Positions 8,238 to 16,802 of a DNA stretch of 64,000 nt are shown in pieces. A program made the translations under genes and the position numbers. The stretch is from Natrarchaeobius chitinivorans (GTDB lineage Archaea > Halobacteriota > Halobacteria > Halobacteriales > Natrialbaceae): contig NZ_REGA01000008.1 in assembly GCF_003841505.1 (NCBI RefSeq), positions 106,162 to 170,161 on the forward strand. Direction: 5' to 3'. How positions within the stretch are numbered: position 1 is the stretch's first letter; every line of letters begins with the position of its first letter. Below the pieces are notes generated by a model. The model made no database searches. It was not told where the DNA came from and saw only the letters and a list, made by a program, of their open reading frames with translations.

Positions 8238-8618
8238 TCACTGGGTCGAATCCGGCGTGTCGGTTCGCTCGTCGGACTCGATCGATCCGCGCGGTTCCTC
8301 CACTCGCTCTCGCTGGCCCCACAGGCCGTCACCCTTCCTCACGTCGACGTCTCCGAGCACCTCGGTCTGACAGGACAACCGCAGGTCGTCCTGGCCTCGC
8401 AGGGGTGGAATCCCGAGCCGTCGACGCTCTGCCGCCGACGGTTCGCTCACGTCACCATCGATTCGGACGGCACAGGTGCCACACGTCGCGCGACCGCCGC
8501 AATTGAGCCGCGTTGCCGCACCGTTGTGTGGCGACAGCCCCGCATTCAGCAACGCATCCCGGAGAATCTCCCCTCGGTCGCACTCGAGTCGCTCCCCGTC
8601 GTAGTGTATCGTCGGCAT
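8238..8618 (-). CDS. Plant-type 2Fe-2S ferredoxin
   Basis: The cluster motif is Cys-x5-Cys-x2-Cys (LNCGGRATCGTCAV) with the fourth Cys in LSCQ about 30 residues later, as in plant-type [2Fe-2S] ferredoxins. I chose the start at MPTIHYDGERLECDRGE because it begins the beta-grasp domain; an upstream in-frame Met at 8663 would add 15 unlikely residues. The C-terminal about 30 residues are charged and probably flexible. It is a cytosolic electron carrier; the partner is unknown. Confidence 0.88.
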   Translation of the reverse strand: MPTIHYDGERLECDRGEILRDALLNAGLSPHNGAATRLNCGGRATCGTCAVRIDGDVSEPSAAERRRLGIPPLRGQDDLRLSCQTEVLGDVDVRKGDGLWGQRERVEEPRGSIESDERTDTPDSTQ

Positions 8619-8782
8619 ATATGGATGTGTGCTAGCAAAGAACAAGTCTCTGTGGGTCCTCAAGGTCCGTCAGTGTGAACAGACAGTTTCGGGGTCCAGT
8701 GTGAACGAACACTTCGCGTGGAACGTTTTCGATTCTGGGACGTGAACGTACGCTCTCGCGATCCGAGGACGTCGCGACCGTC

Positions 8783-9367
8783 TCACTCGAAGCGTTCGCC
8801 GGCGGGAACCGCGATCTCGAGCCAGTTTTCCTCGGGTGGAAGGGGACAGTCGTAGGTCTCGCTGTAGGCACAGAACGGCGTGTACGCGAGGTTGAAGTCG
8901 ACGACGATCTCGTCTCCGTCTTCGAGGTCCTGCTCCGGTGCGAGTTCCATGTACCGACCGCCCTCGTAGCTCTGTTGCCCGGTCGTCTTGTCCCGGAACG
9001 GGACGAACAACTGCCGCTCGTTCGGATTCTCGAGTCGGTAGGCAGCCAGTTCGAACGTTCCGTCCTCGAGGTCGTCGTCCGCGCGCTCGAGGTCGAACGA
9101 GAGTGTCGCGACGCGGAGATATCGCATCTCCCGACCTGCGGTCGTGTCCATCAACACGACATCGGGGTCGTCGTGGCTCTCGACCGTCGCGTTCACGCGG
9201 TAGGACGGATCCGGGCCGAAGTACTCGAGTCCGTCGAACGTCTCCCGTTCGTCGGGGGGAATCGGCGACTGGGGGTGCTCGGCGAAGAACTCGTCTTTCT
9301 CGGCTCGTTTTTCCTCGAGTTCGGTTCGCCACTGGTCGACGGCGTCGCCCTCGAACGATTCGGTCAT
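8783..9367 (-). CDS. DUF1684 family protein
   Basis: This is a 194-residue protein of the DUF1684 family, with family-like blocks GLEYFGPDPSYRVNATVE, LFVPFRDKTTGQQSYEGGRY and the C-terminal VVDFNLAYTPFCAYSETYDC-PLPP. The last block, with its Cys pair, is the most conserved part. The start at MTESFEG was preferred over an upstream Met at 9421, since the latter adds a Pro/Lys-rich tail unlike haloarchaeal proteins. Function is unknown. It is divergent from the CPBP protease gene. Confidence 0.86.
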   Translation of the reverse strand: MTESFEGDAVDQWRTELEEKRAEKDEFFAEHPQSPIPPDERETFDGLEYFGPDPSYRVNATVESHDDPDVVLMDTTAGREMRYLRVATLSFDLERADDDLEDGTFELAAYRLENPNERQLFVPFRDKTTGQQSYEGGRYMELAPEQDLEDGDEIVVDFNLAYTPFCAYSETYDCPLPPEENWLEIAVPAGERFE

Positions 9368-9517
9368 ACCCGGTGTAGCGGTGCCGGACGGGAAGGGGTT
9401 GCGCTTTGCGGGTCCCATCAATGCACCGCCGATACCCGTCGCGATTCCACCGAACGAACGATGTAAAATACACAGCTACATTACAGCATCGCGCGTATCT
9501 CCCGGGACGAACACGCG

Positions 9518-10477
9518 ATGGATCGTCACCCACTCCTGATCTTCCTCGGATCGCTCATCGCGCTCTCGAGTGCGTTCGTGGCCGTCTCGCAGTTCGTCGG
9601 CGTGAGCATGATCGCCCTCGCGCCCGCGTACATGTTCACGCCGATGCTCGCCGGTATCCTCACGTGTATCGTCGCGACACCGTCGTTCGAACGGGCGGGC
9701 CTTCGGTTCCCGTGGAACGAGTATCGATGGCTCGCCGTCGCCGCCGTCGCGCCGATCGTCCTGATACTGATCGGTACCGGCCTCTCGATACTCCTTCCCG
9801 GCGTCGAGTTCGTCCCCGACGCGAACCCGCTCACCGGCGAGGGAACGGAGTTCGCGCCCGAAGGGGGTGACGCGGACGCCCCCGTCGGTCCGTCGCTCCC
9901 GGAGTGGCCGCTCAACCTTCTGATCACAGTCGTCGCCGCGCTCGTTTTCGGCGCGACGATCAACGCCGTCTTCGCGTTCGGCGAGGAGTTCGGCTGGCGG
10001 GGCGTCCTCCTCACGGAACTCGCCCCGCTCGGTTTCTGGGGCGCGTCGGCGATCATCGGCGTCCTCTGGGGGCTCTGGCACGCGCCGGTCATCCTCGAGG
10101 GGTACAACTATCCGAACAACCCGGTCCTCGGCGTCGCCGTTATGACCGCCGCCACGCTCACGATGTCACCGGTGTACACCTACGTCACGGTCCGCGCCAG
10201 ATCCGTCCTCGCACCGACGGTCTTCCACGGGACGTTCAACGCCTTCGCCGCGACCATGTTCGTCTTCGCACAGGGCGGGTCGGAACTGATCGTCAACCCC
10301 GTCGGCGCGGTGGGCATCTTGGTGTTCGCGGCCGTGGCCGTCGTTATCGCCGTCACCGGTGCGCCCGACCTCGAGCGCGACTGGGCACTCGAGGACGACG
10401 CCACGGGCGGGCCTCGAGCGGATTCCGACGCCGAATCGGTCGACGTTGACGTCGAATCGGGCGAACACGACGTGTAG
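9518..10477 (+). CDS. CPBP family intramembrane metalloprotease
   Basis: This 319-residue membrane protein has about eight hydrophobic segments. The CPBP (Abi/CAAX) motifs are present in order: EEFGWRG (motif 1, EExxxR), WHAPVIL (motif 2 His) and FHGTFNAF (His-x3-Asn motif). The C-terminal 35 residues are acidic and cytosolic. Relatives cleave prenylated or other membrane substrates, or act in immunity and signalling; the substrate here is unknown. Confidence 0.92.
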   Translation: MDRHPLLIFLGSLIALSSAFVAVSQFVGVSMIALAPAYMFTPMLAGILTCIVATPSFERAGLRFPWNEYRWLAVAAVAPIVLILIGTGLSILLPGVEFVPDANPLTGEGTEFAPEGGDADAPVGPSLPEWPLNLLITVVAALVFGATINAVFAFGEEFGWRGVLLTELAPLGFWGASAIIGVLWGLWHAPVILEGYNYPNNPVLGVAVMTAATLTMSPVYTYVTVRARSVLAPTVFHGTFNAFAATMFVFAQGGSELIVNPVGAVGILVFAAVAVVIAVTGAPDLERDWALEDDATGGPRADSDAESVDVDVESGEHDV

Positions 10478-10588
10478 TCCCGGGCCTGACCCGACCTCGA
10501 CCGGCATCATCGCTGAAGTGAGTACTGGAAACCCAACCCAGTGTCCGAACCCTGCTACTGAATAACCTGCCACCATGCGGAGCTACAC

Positions 10589-10696
10589 ATGGTCGTACAA
10601 CTCACCACCAACTGCGACTGTGGTACCGACGTTCGTACGAAGCGGACCGACGGCACGGTGATCTGCCCCCACTGGGAGTCATACGGATTGCTGTAA
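10589..10696 (+). pseudogene. Zinc-ribbon gene fragment interrupted by an 80-bp palindromic element
   Basis: The ORF reads MVVQLTTNCDCGTDVRTKRT then DGTVICPHWES before running into the element at 10682 and stopping (YGLL, TAA). It matches the intact paralogue at 41225-41404 (CDCGTDVRT-QTDGRISCPDCES). The lost tail, VLETTVIELENDQ, resumes right after the element at 10765, matching VFETTIIEF of the paralogue. The second Cys of the C-terminal pair is already Trp (CPHW), so the gene may have been decaying before insertion. Confidence 0.85.
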
Positions 10697-10761
10697 CGAT
10701 TTACCGGCGCAACCGCGACCCGGGCGGCGGTTGCGCCGGAAATGACTTACAGTAAACCGTA
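10682..10761 (+). mobile_element. Family-1 palindromic MITE-like element, copy A (80 bp)
   Basis: It begins TACGGATTGCTGTAA and ends TTACAGTAAACCGTA, so the termini are inverted repeats; the middle is a GC-rich palindrome around CCCGGG. It is flanked by TCA on both sides. Removing the element and one TCA restores the reading frame of the interrupted zinc-ribbon gene, so TCA is the target duplication. Three further 80-bp copies are at 41867, 52540 and 61537. Confidence 0.88.
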
Positions 10762-11142
10762 TCAGTGCTCGAGACGACGGTCATCGAACTCGAGAACGAT
10801 CAGGATGCATCCAGCACTCGCTACGGCACTCCGGACCGCTCGGGGTGGCAGTGATCGAGGAAAGCGGGTGACTGGCCGTTGGCTGCCATCACATCCTCTC
10901 GCTTTTAGTGCTGTTCAGATCACACGGGAAGGGATGACGTAGGCGTCTTCTGACAGCATTGATTACACTGACTTCTCCAGCGAACATCCAGACACGTAGG
11001 GCAGTTTATTGAACGTTGAACGGTCTATCAGCATTGAACGGCGTTCAGAATATCGTGCAAATATGGCGTATATCTTGTCCGGACGTGGATACCGTCAGGA
11101 ACGCTGTCCTTGGGCTTGACAGCGATTAGAGGGGTTGTTCTG
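10762..11142. other. Spacer with no recognised gene
   Basis: After the zinc-ribbon remnant (to about 10800) this AT-richer stretch has no credible ORF. It contains short repeats of GAACG/TTGAACG around 11010-11045 and nothing else I can identify. Confidence 0.5.
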
Positions 11143-11295
11143 TTAGTGCGATTCGTGGATGTGGTCGCGCAGCGACTCTGTATCGTCGAACTCCTCGCTG
11201 CAGACTCCACAGGTGTGGTGGTGGAGCGGAAGGTGTTGGGTTAGTCCCGCTGCCGATTCGAACTCTTCGTCGCACGTTGAACATTTGACTGCCAT
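11143..11295 (-). CDS. Small two-finger C2H2 zinc-finger protein (50 aa)
   Basis: The product MAVKCSTCDEEFESAAGLTQ continues to residue 50 and holds two C2H2 fingers: Cys5-x2-Cys8-x12-His21-x3-His25 and Cys29-x2-Cys32-x12-His45-x4-His50. The hydrophobic core positions (Phe, Leu) are in place. A TATA-like ATAAAAA (11322-11328, antisense) lies about 28 bases before the ATG, giving a leaderless transcript. Tiny zinc-finger proteins of this kind are widespread in haloarchaea and act as regulators in some cases; the target here is unknown. Confidence 0.85.
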   Translation of the reverse strand: MAVKCSTCDEEFESAAGLTQHLPLHHHTCGVCSEEFDDTESLRDHIHESH

Positions 11296-11320
11296 TGCGT
11301 TGTTAACGTGGACGCGACAC

Positions 11321-11329
11321 CATAAAAAG
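11321..11329 (-). promoter_or_regulatory. TATA-like box of the C2H2 zinc-finger gene
   Basis: On the minus strand this reads CTTTTTATG. Its centre is about 30 bases before the start codon at 11295, the usual haloarchaeal promoter distance for a leaderless mRNA. Confidence 0.55.
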
Positions 11330-11406
11330 GATTGTTAAGACAGCGCGAAAAATCCCGACATAACGTATTAACTTCGATACGTGGGTTCTCATCATACGGG
11401 CGTTAT

Positions 11407-11484
11407 AGTGCCCACTGCAAGTCATTGTACACCCGATCGCCAGACGAGTCGGCGATCAGTGTGTAAATCGTTGCAGTTGTTACT
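11407..11484. mobile_element. Family-4 palindromic MITE-like element, copy A (78 bp)
   Basis: It runs from AGTGCCCACTGCAAGTC to GTTGCAGTTGTTACT; the ends pair as imperfect inverted repeats around a GATCGCC...GGCGATC core. Same-length copies are at 13280 and 63686. Confidence 0.82.
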
Positions 11485-11736
11485 GAAGAGAGGGCGCGAA
11501 TGTTGCACGGACTGAGGGGCAATAGACGCGGAAGGCTGAACGCTCAGGACGGGAGAAGCAGGTAACGGAGGTGTGTTTGATTCCTCCATAGCCGACAATA
11601 ATAGTCAAATTGTTCAATTATGATGAAACAGTTAATACATTCGACCACGAATTCACCCCGGGCGTTCGTTAGACAGGAAATGTGTGGTCGGCGCTGTGAG
11701 TGTTGTAATGAATGCTCGCCAAAGGAGGGAGGATCC
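11485..11736. other. Hydrolase upstream region with flanking direct repeat
   Basis: The 13-mer AGGGCGCGAATGT at 11491-11503 recurs at 12757-12769 on the other side of the hydrolase gene, followed in both by NNCACGG. A strong ribosome site (AAAGGAGGGAGGA, 11721-11733) precedes the hydrolase ATG. No gene of its own is seen. Confidence 0.5.
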
Positions 11737-12702
11737 ATGACAGACACAACGCCGGAAAGCGACGAAGAGACAGAACCCCACCCGACCGACACTACCGGCA
11801 GTACCAAGATCGCCGGGGAGGCGAAAGAATTGCGCTTCCGGTCGGACGATGAAGAGTGCGCCGCCTCGCTGTATCGTCCCGACGGCCCCACCGAGGTCGA
11901 CATACCCTGTGTCGTGATGGGCAATGGCTTCAGCCTGACTCGCCGCGACGGGCTCCCCTACTTCGCCGAACGCTTCGCAGCCGCGGGAATCGCGACGCTG
12001 ACGTTCGACTTCCGTCATCTCGGGGACAGCGATGGCGAGCCCCGTCAGTTGATCGACTACCAGCGCCAGCGCGCCGACCTCACCGCCGCCATAGACTTCG
12101 CACGATCGCTCGAGGGAATCGACGCCGACCGGATCGCGACGTGGGGGTTCTCGTTCGGCGGTGGACACGCCGTCCACGTCGCCGCAAACGACGACCGGGT
12201 GGCAGCGGCTGTCTCGATGTTCCCGATTATCGACGGATTGGCGGCGGCACGAGAGTACGGGCTGCGCACCAACGCGCGGCTAATAGCCGCAGCAGCACGC
12301 GCCGCGATGGGCCGTCGGCCGCTGCGGATGCGCGTGACCGGGCCGCCCGGGTCGCCGGCCGTGTTGAACCAGCCGGAGGCGGAACCCGGCTTCGCCGCCG
12401 TGTGTGCGGAGGACTCCACTTGGCGTAACGAGTTCCTCGCGAAGCCGAGCCAGCCACTCGCGGAGATCCGCCCGGTGCACGACGTCCCAAACGTGGGTTG
12501 CCCGCTGTTGTTCTGTCTCGGCACCAAGGACACGATAGCGCCAGTCGGGCCGATCGAACGAGCTGCCGACCGAGCACCCCGCGGCGAGTTACGCCGTTAC
12601 CCTGTCGGCCACTTCGACGGGTTCCTCGATGCGTTCGAGGAGGTGGTTGGCGACCAGATCGAGTTCCTCAACCGCCACCTCACAGTGTCGCCCTCGGCCT
12701 GA
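11737..12702 (+). CDS. Alpha/beta hydrolase (dienelactone-hydrolase-like)
   Basis: This 321-residue serine hydrolase has the nucleophile elbow GFSFGG (WGFSFGGGHAV, about residue 140), an acid in GTKDTIAP and the catalytic His in VGHFDGF near the C-terminus. The family is the CocE/dienelactone-hydrolase or XynC-like group; the substrate is unknown. The start was set at MTDTTPESDE by a consensus Shine-Dalgarno site just upstream. The gene stands alone between two same-orientation family-4 elements (11407 and 13280) and between two short direct repeats, in an AT-richer setting, so it may be acquired. Confidence 0.87.
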   Translation: MTDTTPESDEETEPHPTDTTGSTKIAGEAKELRFRSDDEECAASLYRPDGPTEVDIPCVVMGNGFSLTRRDGLPYFAERFAAAGIATLTFDFRHLGDSDGEPRQLIDYQRQRADLTAAIDFARSLEGIDADRIATWGFSFGGGHAVHVAANDDRVAAAVSMFPIIDGLAAAREYGLRTNARLIAAAARAAMGRRPLRMRVTGPPGSPAVLNQPEAEPGFAAVCAEDSTWRNEFLAKPSQPLAEIRPVHDVPNVGCPLLFCLGTKDTIAPVGPIERAADRAPRGELRRYPVGHFDGFLDAFEEVVGDQIEFLNRHLTVSPSA

Positions 12703-13125
12703 TCGATCGCCGACACAGTAACATCGCAGCACGAACGATCGGTCTCTGCTGACTACAGGGCGCGAATGTCCCACGGCAACGTAGTGGCGCTTCAGGTATG
12801 AACTGATAGAGGTGACTTAGGACCGCTGTAGTGCAAAGATCTAGCGATTTGCGGCTGAATCTCCACTACCCAAACAAAGTTCGGTGCTGCATATTGGATT
12901 CTACCGTCCGACGGACAACGGCTGTATTTTACCCCATCGAATAGATACGTCTCGTCGGCTCGTCGAGCACCTCATCGGGACCGTTCAGGATAGTTCGGAT
13001 TCGCACTTAGTTAACAACTGAATTCAGAAATTTACTACGTGTTGCCAACTCCTATCTGTTATTACACAATCCTGTTCCGGATACTAACAGGGCTTATACT
13101 CTCCAAAACCCACGTTCCAGACGGA
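12703..13125. other. AT-rich spacer
   Basis: It holds the second copy of the 13-bp direct repeat (12757-12769) and the promoter region of the following small gene (TATA-like GGCTTATACT at 13091-13100). No other gene is supported. Confidence 0.5.
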
Positions 13126-13260
13126 ATGTGTCACTGCTTCGAATCCGTCGACGACCTCTCGGAAAGCGAGCGAAAAGAAATCGTCACTGAACACAGCACG
13201 GACGAACTCCGTGCCGAGTATTCGAGTGAAGAACTCGAAAAGCTCGGTATCGCAGCTTGA
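13126..13260 (+). CDS. Small acidic conserved protein (44 aa)
   Basis: The product starts MCHCFESVDDLSESERKEIV and continues with TEHSTDELRAEYSSEELEKLG; it is helical and acidic with an N-terminal Cys-x-Cys (CHC). A TATA-like box at 13091-13100 lies about 30 bases upstream. I have the impression of similar MCHC-starting small proteins in other haloarchaea, but no function is known to me. The start at 13126 was preferred to one 87 bases upstream, which would cover the promoter. Confidence 0.7.
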   Translation: MCHCFESVDDLSESERKEIVTEHSTDELRAEYSSEELEKLGIAA

Positions 13261-13279
13261 GCTAGCCACGACTAAACAC

Positions 13280-13357
13280 AGTAGCCACTGCACGTCAGCC
13301 CACACCCGATCGCCAGCCGAGTCGGCGATGGGTGTGTAAATCGTTGCAGTTGTTACT
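13280..13357. mobile_element. Family-4 palindromic MITE-like element, copy B (78 bp)
   Basis: It starts AGTAGCCACTGCACGTC and ends GTTGCAGTTGTTACT. Sequence and length match the copy at 11407, in the same orientation. A short extra CAGTAGTTGCTGAAGTAGCC follows and may be a degraded end of another copy. Confidence 0.82.
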
Positions 13358-13567
13358 ACAGTAGTTGCTGAAGTAGCCAAGCGACGATTGTTGTCTCGGT
13401 CGTTATCTCGATACGGTCGAGACAACCGAGGCAACTACTGTAACGCCGTAGGTTTTCTCCAGTGTCTCGTATAACCAGAGAGATCGTCCGAACACTCCTC
13501 ACACTCGAGCCGACAGTTTATATCCGATGGCGAGGCACGACTCCGTCAACGCTATGGCCGACCGACG

Positions 13568-16012
13568 ATGAGTACGGGGAGAGTCATGGACTGGCGCTCG
13601 ATCTTCGGTCACGCCCGACCCTACGACCAGCAGGTCGATGGTATCGAGACCGTCCTCGAGACGGCTCGAGACGGCGGCTACACGGTCGTCGAGGGTGCCT
13701 GTGGGACCGGAAAGACGATGATCGCGCTCACCGCCGGCATCGATCTCGTGCGCGATCCCGAGACGGACTACGAGCGCGTCTTCGTCCTCACGAGCGTCAA
13801 ACAGCAACTGCGCCAGTTCGAGGCCGACCTCGAGACGATAAACGAGAACCTGCCAGGCGGCTGGGATCCGGTGTCCGGACTCACGCTCGTCGGCAAGGCG
13901 GACGTCTGTCCGTACAACCGCGAGGGTGCGGGCGGGATCGACGACGGAAACGTCTACGACCGGTGTGAGACGCTTCGGGACCGGACGCGGGACCTCTCCG
14001 GTGAGGGCGGGGAGACGACCGCGGCCAGCCTGGCCGCGGGGGCCCGCAGCCAGCAGATCGGACTGGCCGACAGCGGGGATCGTGGCGGCGGCGCGAACTT
14101 CCTCGAGACCGCGGGCGAACCGACGCCGTACCCGCCCGATCTGCCGACGTACAGCGACGGCGGAGCCGCCGGGGTCGAAACCGAGTACTGTCCGTTCTAC
14201 GCGCAGTACCTCGAGGATCTCCCGGAGGAGGGGAGCGAGGGCGACGCGGCCGAGGCTGTCCCGTTCGATTTTACCGGTGCCGGAATGGTCACGCCGGAGG
14301 ACCTCGTCGCCCGCTCGATACGTCACGGTACCTGTCCACACTCGGTGATGGGTGCCCTCCTCGGACACGCCGAGGTCGTCGTCGGCAACTACTACCACGC
14401 CTTCGACCCCCGAACCGTCGGCTCCTTTACCGGCGCGTTGCTCGACGAGTCGACGTTCGTCGTCTGCGACGAAGCGCACATGCTCGAGCCCCGCGTTCGC
14501 GATCTGGTCAGCGACGGGATCGCCGACGCGACGCTTCGGGACGCCGAAACCGAACTCTCGCGGGTGATCCAGCCGGTGAAGTTCGAACGCGAGGGTCGCC
14601 AGGCCGAGGGCGGGTCGAAGACCGCCGACGCCGACCTCGTGCGAGCCGAACTGAACGATACCGACGTCTCCTACGAGGACCTCAACCGTACACTCGAGTT
14701 CCTCCGGGATATCCGGGGCGAACTCGATCGACGGGTGACCGCCCACCTCGACCGAAACCACGGGGCGTGGAAGTCGGATCTCACCGACCTCTCGGACGAC
14801 GAAATCCCTCTTCGCGATCCGGCCCAACCCGCCGAGGACGACCTCACGGCGTGGGCGCGCGAGGCGGGCTACGGCGACGCGGACTGGGTTCGAGCCGAGG
14901 CCGTCGGAGCCGTCGCCGCCCGGATCCTGAACGAAGCCGAAGACGAAGAGCGGACGCGGGCCGCGCCGTCGGTCGGCCGCGTCCTCGGCGAGTGGTACCG
15001 GTGTGGACACACCGACTACTTTCGCGAGATCGAACTCGAGCGGACGTGGAACGAGACCGAACCGGCCGACTCGTGGCGACGCGCCTACACCGCTCGCCTC
15101 GCCCTTCACAACTGCGTCCCGAGCGACGCCATCGGGTCACGACTCGCTGCTTTCGGCGGCGGAATCCTGATGAGTGCGACCCTCGAGCCGATGGACGCGT
15201 TTACCGAGGTGACGGGACTGGAGTATCTCGACCGCGAGGAAGATCGGCCGGTGGTTACGCGCCGCTACGGGCTGCACTTCCCAGAGGAGAACCGGGAGAG
15301 CTTCGCGGTCGCCGCGCCGAAGTTCACCTACGAAAACCGGGGGCCGCCGGGAGGCGGAGCCTCGAGCCCGGGAGACGGGAGTTCGACACGGGGTGACGAG
15401 AACTCCACGCGAGCTCACTACGTCGACGCCGTCTCCCGGGTCGGTCGCCTTCCCGGGAACGTCCTCGTCGGAATGCCGAGTTACGCGGAAGCGGAGTGGA
15501 TCGCCGGGGCCCTCGAGGATTGCCTCGAGAAACCCGTCTTGCTCGACGCCTCGAGCGGCGACGAGGCCACGGAGGCGCTCAAATCCCAGTTCTTCGACGG
15601 TGAGGGGAAGGTCCTCGTCACGAGCCTCCGCGGGACGCTCACCGAGGGGGTCGATTACAGCGGCGACAGACTCTCGGCAGCGGTCGTCTGTGGCGTTCCG
15701 ATCGTCAACACCGCGAGCCCCCGAACGAAGGCCGTCCGTCGAGCGTACGACGACGAGTTCGAGGACGGGTTCACCTACGCGCTGTTGATCCCTGCGGTCA
15801 GAAAGGCGCGCCAGGCGGTCGGCCGGGTCATCCGCTCTCCCGAGGACGTCGGCGTCCGCGTCCTGCTGGACGAACGCTACGCTCGTGAGAGCTGGGACTC
15901 GGTCCGACCGTACCTGCCCGACGACGGCGAGTTCCAGCCCGTGAGTCCGGACATGCTCGAACTGGGCCTCGATCGGTTCCGATCGAAACTCGAGCCGGAA
16001 TACTCGCCGTAG
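13568..16012 (+). CDS. XPD/DinG-like ATP-dependent DNA helicase with Fe-S cysteines
   Basis: This 814-residue SF2 helicase has Walker A GACGTGKT at residues 43-50, a DEAH box in VVCDEAHMLEP and a C-terminal helicase domain with GILMSATL, LVTSLRGTLTEGVDY and QAVGRVIRS (motif VI). Four cysteines between motifs Ia and II (Cys114, 133, 208, 256) are spaced like the 4Fe-4S domain of XPD/Rad3 enzymes. It is expected to unwind DNA 5'-3' in repair. A TATA-like TTTATAT lies at 13517-13523. An alternative start is the Met at 13586 (MDWRSIFGHARPYD), where homology seems to begin. Confidence 0.93.
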   Translation: MSTGRVMDWRSIFGHARPYDQQVDGIETVLETARDGGYTVVEGACGTGKTMIALTAGIDLVRDPETDYERVFVLTSVKQQLRQFEADLETINENLPGGWDPVSGLTLVGKADVCPYNREGAGGIDDGNVYDRCETLRDRTRDLSGEGGETTAASLAAGARSQQIGLADSGDRGGGANFLETAGEPTPYPPDLPTYSDGGAAGVETEYCPFYAQYLEDLPEEGSEGDAAEAVPFDFTGAGMVTPEDLVARSIRHGTCPHSVMGALLGHAEVVVGNYYHAFDPRTVGSFTGALLDESTFVVCDEAHMLEPRVRDLVSDGIADATLRDAETELSRVIQPVKFEREGRQAEGGSKTADADLVRAELNDTDVSYEDLNRTLEFLRDIRGELDRRVTAHLDRNHGAWKSDLTDLSDDEIPLRDPAQPAEDDLTAWAREAGYGDADWVRAEAVGAVAARILNEAEDEERTRAAPSVGRVLGEWYRCGHTDYFREIELERTWNETEPADSWRRAYTARLALHNCVPSDAIGSRLAAFGGGILMSATLEPMDAFTEVTGLEYLDREEDRPVVTRRYGLHFPEENRESFAVAAPKFTYENRGPPGGGASSPGDGSSTRGDENSTRAHYVDAVSRVGRLPGNVLVGMPSYAEAEWIAGALEDCLEKPVLLDASSGDEATEALKSQFFDGEGKVLVTSLRGTLTEGVDYSGDRLSAAVVCGVPIVNTASPRTKAVRRAYDDEFEDGFTYALLIPAVRKARQAVGRVIRSPEDVGVRVLLDERYARESWDSVRPYLPDDGEFQPVSPDMLELGLDRFRSKLEPEYSP

Positions 16013-16045
16013 CTCCCTTCGGAACGGGTGGATTCGGACGGTCCA

Positions 16046-16207
16046 CGACGTCGTTTTCCTCACCCGACGAACCGACGTCGTTTTCCTCACCCGACGAACC
16101 GACGTCGTTTTCCTCACCCGACGAACCGACGTCGTTTTCCTCACCCGGCGAACCGACGTCGTTTTCCTCACCCGACGAACCGACGTCGTCTTCCCCGTCC
16201 CGGCGAA
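16046..16207. repeat. 27-bp tandem repeat, about six units
   Basis: The unit starts CGACGTCGTTTTCCTCACCC and is 27 bp. Five units are nearly identical and the sixth diverged. It fills the gap between the helicase stop and the convergent membrane-protein stop. Read on the minus strand it could encode repeated DVGSSGEEN, in an ORF that overlaps the helicase gene antisense; I regard it as non-coding. Confidence 0.92.
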
Positions 16208-16216
16208 CCGCCGTCG

Positions 16217-16528
16217 TCACTCCGTGACCGCCACCGTCTCCGTTCGCGTCGTCGCCGTCTCGACGTACAACGAGTACAGCAGGATCCCGAATCCGCCCGC
16301 GACGAACGAACTCTGGATCGCGACGCCGAGTGCCACGTTCCCCTCGAGGAGGTGTACGACGCCGCCGACGACGGAGCCGACGACGATGAACACGAATCCG
16401 GCAGCGACCGCCTTGAGGGATCGCGATCCGGTTCTCCGATACGCCCTGTAGGAAAACGTCGCTACGGCACCGCCCGTCAGCAGCGTTGCGGTGTTGGCGA
16501 CCGCGATGATTAGCGTATACTCGTCCAT
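16217..16528 (-). CDS. Haloarchaeal small membrane protein (DUF7521-like)
   Basis: The 103-residue protein has three predicted transmembrane segments (YTLIIAVANTATLLTGGAVA, AVAAGFVFIVVGSVVGGVV and a third near residue 75) with a short polar tail. The start MDEYTLII was chosen since the upstream in-frame extension is Arg-rich and unlike a signal. Such proteins often sit next to a winged-helix regulator in haloarchaea, but none is adjacent here. Function unknown. Confidence 0.78.
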   Translation of the reverse strand: MDEYTLIIAVANTATLLTGGAVATFSYRAYRRTGSRSLKAVAAGFVFIVVGSVVGGVVHLLEGNVALGVAIQSSFVAGGFGILLYSLYVETATTRTETVAVTE

Positions 16529-16802
16529 GGGTCTCACCGGATCGGTCGCGATCCGATCTCGAGCGGCCGGAACTCGATTGGATCGATCGACTCGATACCG
16601 GTCGATTCGCGGTCCGGATCCTTCAGTAACGACCGTCCTTCTCACTCGAGGGGAACCACGATGAATATGTTCGGCAAACGTCGTCCGGGAGAGAAAATCG
16701 TTCGTCAGATCCGGTGTCGACAGTTCCAGTACGACCGGCTGGTAGTTCCAGAACGTCCAGATTGTCCCGATATCACGCCGCAGACCGGAACGGGAGACCG
16801 CA

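Noticed and set aside
13499..15109. A 536-residue ORF on the minus strand opposite the helicase gene
   Set aside because: It is a shadow of the helicase: no recognisable family and codon positions mirror the plus-strand gene. Long antisense ORFs are common in high-GC DNA.
15828..16220. Minus-strand ORF encoding repeated DVGSSGEEN from the 27-bp repeat
   Set aside because: The overlap with the upstream stop (GTGA) looked suggestive, but most of the ORF is repeat or antisense of the helicase and nothing else supports translation.
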